NCBI RefSeq assembly: GCF_018304825.1
Contig: NZ_CP072649.1
Span: forward strand, 434,001-498,000
DNA length: 64,000 bases
From: Chloracidobacterium validum
GTDB taxonomy: Bacteria > Acidobacteriota > Blastocatellia > Chloracidobacteriales > Chloracidobacteriaceae
Direction of reading: 5' to 3'
Shown: positions 62,175-64,000 of the stretch, in pieces
Layout: the number at the start of each line of letters is the position of its first letter
How positions within the stretch are numbered: the stretch's first letter is position 1
Notes under the pieces: model-generated
Seen by the model: the letters and a program-made list of their open reading frames with translations, nothing else
What the model was told of the DNA's origin: nothing
The model's database searches: none
Translations under genes and position numbers: made by a program

Positions 62175-63731
62175 TCAGGCCCGGACGACCGTCACCGTTC
62201 GCCCGCCCGGCGTCACCGCCCGGTACGCCCGCGTCCGCTCCGCCACCGGCGGCTGCCCAGCCCGCCGGTCAAAGATCACCAGCCACCCCACCGCCCCAGC
62301 CGCAAGCCCCGCCAGGTACCTCTCCAACTGCTCCAGCCCTTCCGCCTCCGGGTCGCCCGCCCCCTCCCGCCACACCTTCAGCTCAATCCCCACCGTCACC
62401 CCACCGTACCGCAAACACACATCCATCCGCCCAGACCCAATCGCGTACTCCCGCGTCACCCGCCCCCCGCCGTTCTCCACCCGCTGCAAGTACGCCATCA
62501 GCACGATGTGCGGCGCAATCTCGTGATACGCTACCCCGCGCAGCAATGGCTCCCCGTGCTGCCGCCAAAACCCTAAAAATGCCTCCAGCAACTTCTCCGG
62601 CACCAGCCGCCCTTCGCCATCCAGCCATACCGGCTCAAGGCGTGGCAGCGCATCCTGTACCCCGCCCGACAGCACCCGCGGCAGCACCTCCCGGTACACC
62701 GGGTTGGCGACTTCCAACACGCCGGTGTCTGGGTTGCGGCGCACCAGCCCTAAGTCCAGCACGTACCGCCGGTCATCGTCCGGCAGGTCGCCCGGCAAAT
62801 CACCCGCCAGCATCGGCGCGATGAGGTTGCGGACGCGCGGCTCACGCAACCGCTCCGCCAGGCTGTCCAAATGCGTGTCCTGCCGCTCGATCAGCACCCA
62901 CTTCGCCGCCTCGATGTCGTCACGGGTGATGGTCTGGCCCGTGTCCTCGACCAGTTCCTCGACGCACACCTTGGCCAGGGCGTTGACCAGCCAGGGCTGC
63001 CCGGCGGTCAGGTCGTAGGCGTAAGCCACCGCCTCGTCGGTAAACACCTGTCCGGTCTCGGTCGTGTGCTGGCGATAGAGCTGGGCGACTTCGTCCTGGG
63101 TGAAGTTCCCCAGGGTCAGGGAGCGCATCTTGATGTTGAAGGGGCTGGCGGTGTGCAGTCGGTCGCTGCCGCCCGCCGCTACCTTGTAATCCCGCACGTC
63201 CCGCATCCCAATCAACGCCAGCGACCACGGAAACGCCTGCGGCCGATTCCGATACCCATGCCGCAACTGCCGCAACACCGACACCAGTGTTTCGTTCTCT
63301 AATGAATCAATCTCATCCAGAAAAAGCACCAATGGACGTGGACAGGTCTGCGCCCAAGTTGTCAATGCCGACAACAACCGCTGTCCGGCCGGCGCGTTGG
63401 CCTCCAGGGCAGGCAAGCCCAACGCCGGCGGCAGCCACACCCGACTGTCCACCTGCCACGCGCCCAGAATCGCCACTTCTGCCCGGTCAGGGTCAGTATT
63501 GAACGCCGCGCCGACTTCGAGTGAGAGCAGGACCGCCGCATAGCGCCCTTCTTCCGTCAACTGCCGCGCCAGCGTCAGCATCAGGGTCGTCTTCCCAACT
63601 TGGCGCGGCGCATGCACCACGAAGTATGCCTTCTGGTCAATCAGCCGCCGCAGCTCTGGCAGCCGCTCCACCGGCGACAGCATGTAGTGGTCTTGAGCAT
63701 TGCACGGCCCGGCCGTGTTGAAGTACCGCAT
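62175..63731 (-). CDS. AAA-like ATPase with C-terminal PD-(D/E)XK-type nuclease domain, copy 4
   Basis: A 518-residue dispersed paralogue of the tandem array, on the opposite strand about 25 kb away. Start at MRYFNTAGPCNAQDH (63731); the open frame continues upstream but overlaps the neighbouring gene's end. Its variable module (residues 76-167, bases 63506-63230) is a third version (AFNTDPDRAEVAILGAW; LVLFLDEIDSL). The rest, from LALIGMRD through GRMD and IELK, is almost identical to copies 1 and 2, including the DNA. The gene begins 22 bases after the stop of the AtuA-like gene on the same strand, so it may be read from that gene's promoter. Confidence 0.85.
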   Translation of the reverse strand: MRYFNTAGPCNAQDHYMLSPVERLPELRRLIDQKAYFVVHAPRQVGKTTLMLTLARQLTEEGRYAAVLLSLEVGAAFNTDPDRAEVAILGAWQVDSRVWLPPALGLPALEANAPAGQRLLSALTTWAQTCPRPLVLFLDEIDSLENETLVSVLRQLRHGYRNRPQAFPWSLALIGMRDVRDYKVAAGGSDRLHTASPFNIKMRSLTLGNFTQDEVAQLYRQHTTETGQVFTDEAVAYAYDLTAGQPWLVNALAKVCVEELVEDTGQTITRDDIEAAKWVLIERQDTHLDSLAERLREPRVRNLIAPMLAGDLPGDLPDDDRRYVLDLGLVRRNPDTGVLEVANPVYREVLPRVLSGGVQDALPRLEPVWLDGEGRLVPEKLLEAFLGFWRQHGEPLLRGVAYHEIAPHIVLMAYLQRVENGGGRVTREYAIGSGRMDVCLRYGGVTVGIELKVWREGAGDPEAEGLEQLERYLAGLAAGAVGWLVIFDRRAGQPPVAERTRAYRAVTPGGRTVTVVRA

Positions 63732-63753
63732 GGGGATGCACCTTGGCGTGACA

Positions 63754-64000
63754 TCAAGCCAGGAGCGAAACCTGGGGCGTGACCACCGACTTAGGAATGA
63801 GCGCTGGGAAGTACGCCACGACTTCCTCGACCTTGGGACGCCCTGACCCAAAGCCGGTCACGGTTGGCGGACCGTTGAGGGCTAGTGGCGCGAGTTCTTT
63901 GGTAAAGCGTTCGACACTGGCTTGGTCGCTTGATCGGACGGCAACCCGCAGGACGACTTCCGGGATGTCACGCGATGGTTCTCCGGCCAGTTGTAAGCCA
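63754..64000 (-). CDS. C-terminus of an AtuA/DUF1446-like protein, partial
   Basis: The stop is at 63754-63756 and the frame is open to the window edge (82 codons); the 5' part is outside. The visible end includes [40 protein letters not shown] and [14 protein letters not shown], which resembles the C-terminal region of DUF1446/AtuA proteins of acyclic terpene utilisation. The call is moderate because only the last 81 residues are seen. The AAA copy 4 gene follows on the same strand. Confidence 0.5.
   Translation of the reverse strand, partial: GLQLAGEPSRDIPEVVLRVAVRSSDQASVERFTKELAPLALNGPPTVTGFGSGRPKVEEVVAYFPALIPKSVVTPQVSLLA

Noticed and set aside
1-64000. tRNA, rRNA and CRISPR arrays
   Set aside because: No cloverleaf-like stretches with a CCA-type end, rRNA segments or regularly spaced repeats were recognised; a tRNAscan-SE run would be decisive.

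Overview
The window is GC-rich, densely coded bacterial chromosome with no rRNA, tRNA or CRISPR array that I can see. The mix of an Oar-like TonB-dependent receptor with a carboxypeptidase-regulatory N-terminus, several exported amidohydrolases, a very large kinase/ATPase/GAF/SpoIIE protein and many small exported proteins of unknown function suggests an acidobacterium, possibly a Chloracidobacterium relative. That placement is inference; no marker gene here proves it.

Layout. 1-4.7 kb: 3' end of a crotonyl/acrylyl-CoA reductase-like enzyme, ferrochelatase, and a two-component pair. 4.7-15.1 kb: DUF190 protein, secreted lipase, YbjN protein, TonB-dependent receptor, REC-PAS-kinase hybrid, TPR protein, DUF2256 miniprotein, LMW tyrosine phosphatase, L,D-transpeptidase. 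15.2-18.9 kb: a partial type III secretion set (SctJ facing SctQ, FliO-like, SctR, SctS). 19-31.5 kb: iron alcohol dehydrogenase, ABC permease, methyltransferase, membrane proteins, a four-gene run with three amidohydrolases and a phytanoyl-CoA dioxygenase-like enzyme, an EF-P paralogue of the EfpL/YeiP type, and an SDR. 31.6-37.5 kb: GAPDH, then three tandem mosaic AAA-ATPase/PD-(D/E)XK genes; a fourth copy lies inverted at 62.2-63.7 kb. 37.5-49.1 kb: FtsK, release factor 2 with a +1 frameshift site, an ABC exporter, and the 1775-residue signalling protein. 49.5-56 kb: small and uncharacterised genes, RluD-like synthase, Cys-rich exported proteins, and a redoxin gene interrupted by an in-frame TGA. 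56.4-61.6 kb: a four-gene operon with ATGA overlaps (molybdenum hydroxylase small and large subunits, D-aminoacylase-like enzyme, PsuG). The right edge holds the C-terminus of a probable AtuA/DUF1446 protein.

The most notable items are: (1) the redoxin gene at 49974-50498, whose TGA sits at the first position of a UPFC redox motif and is followed at the expected distance by a stem-loop with a GGUC loop, which makes it a strong selenoprotein candidate; (2) the four-copy ATPase-nuclease family, whose members share near-identical 3' halves but carry exchanged internal segments; (3) the prfB programmed frameshift; (4) the EfpL-type EF-P with Arg33; and (5) a type III secretion module combining an injectisome-type SctJ with a FliO-like protein.
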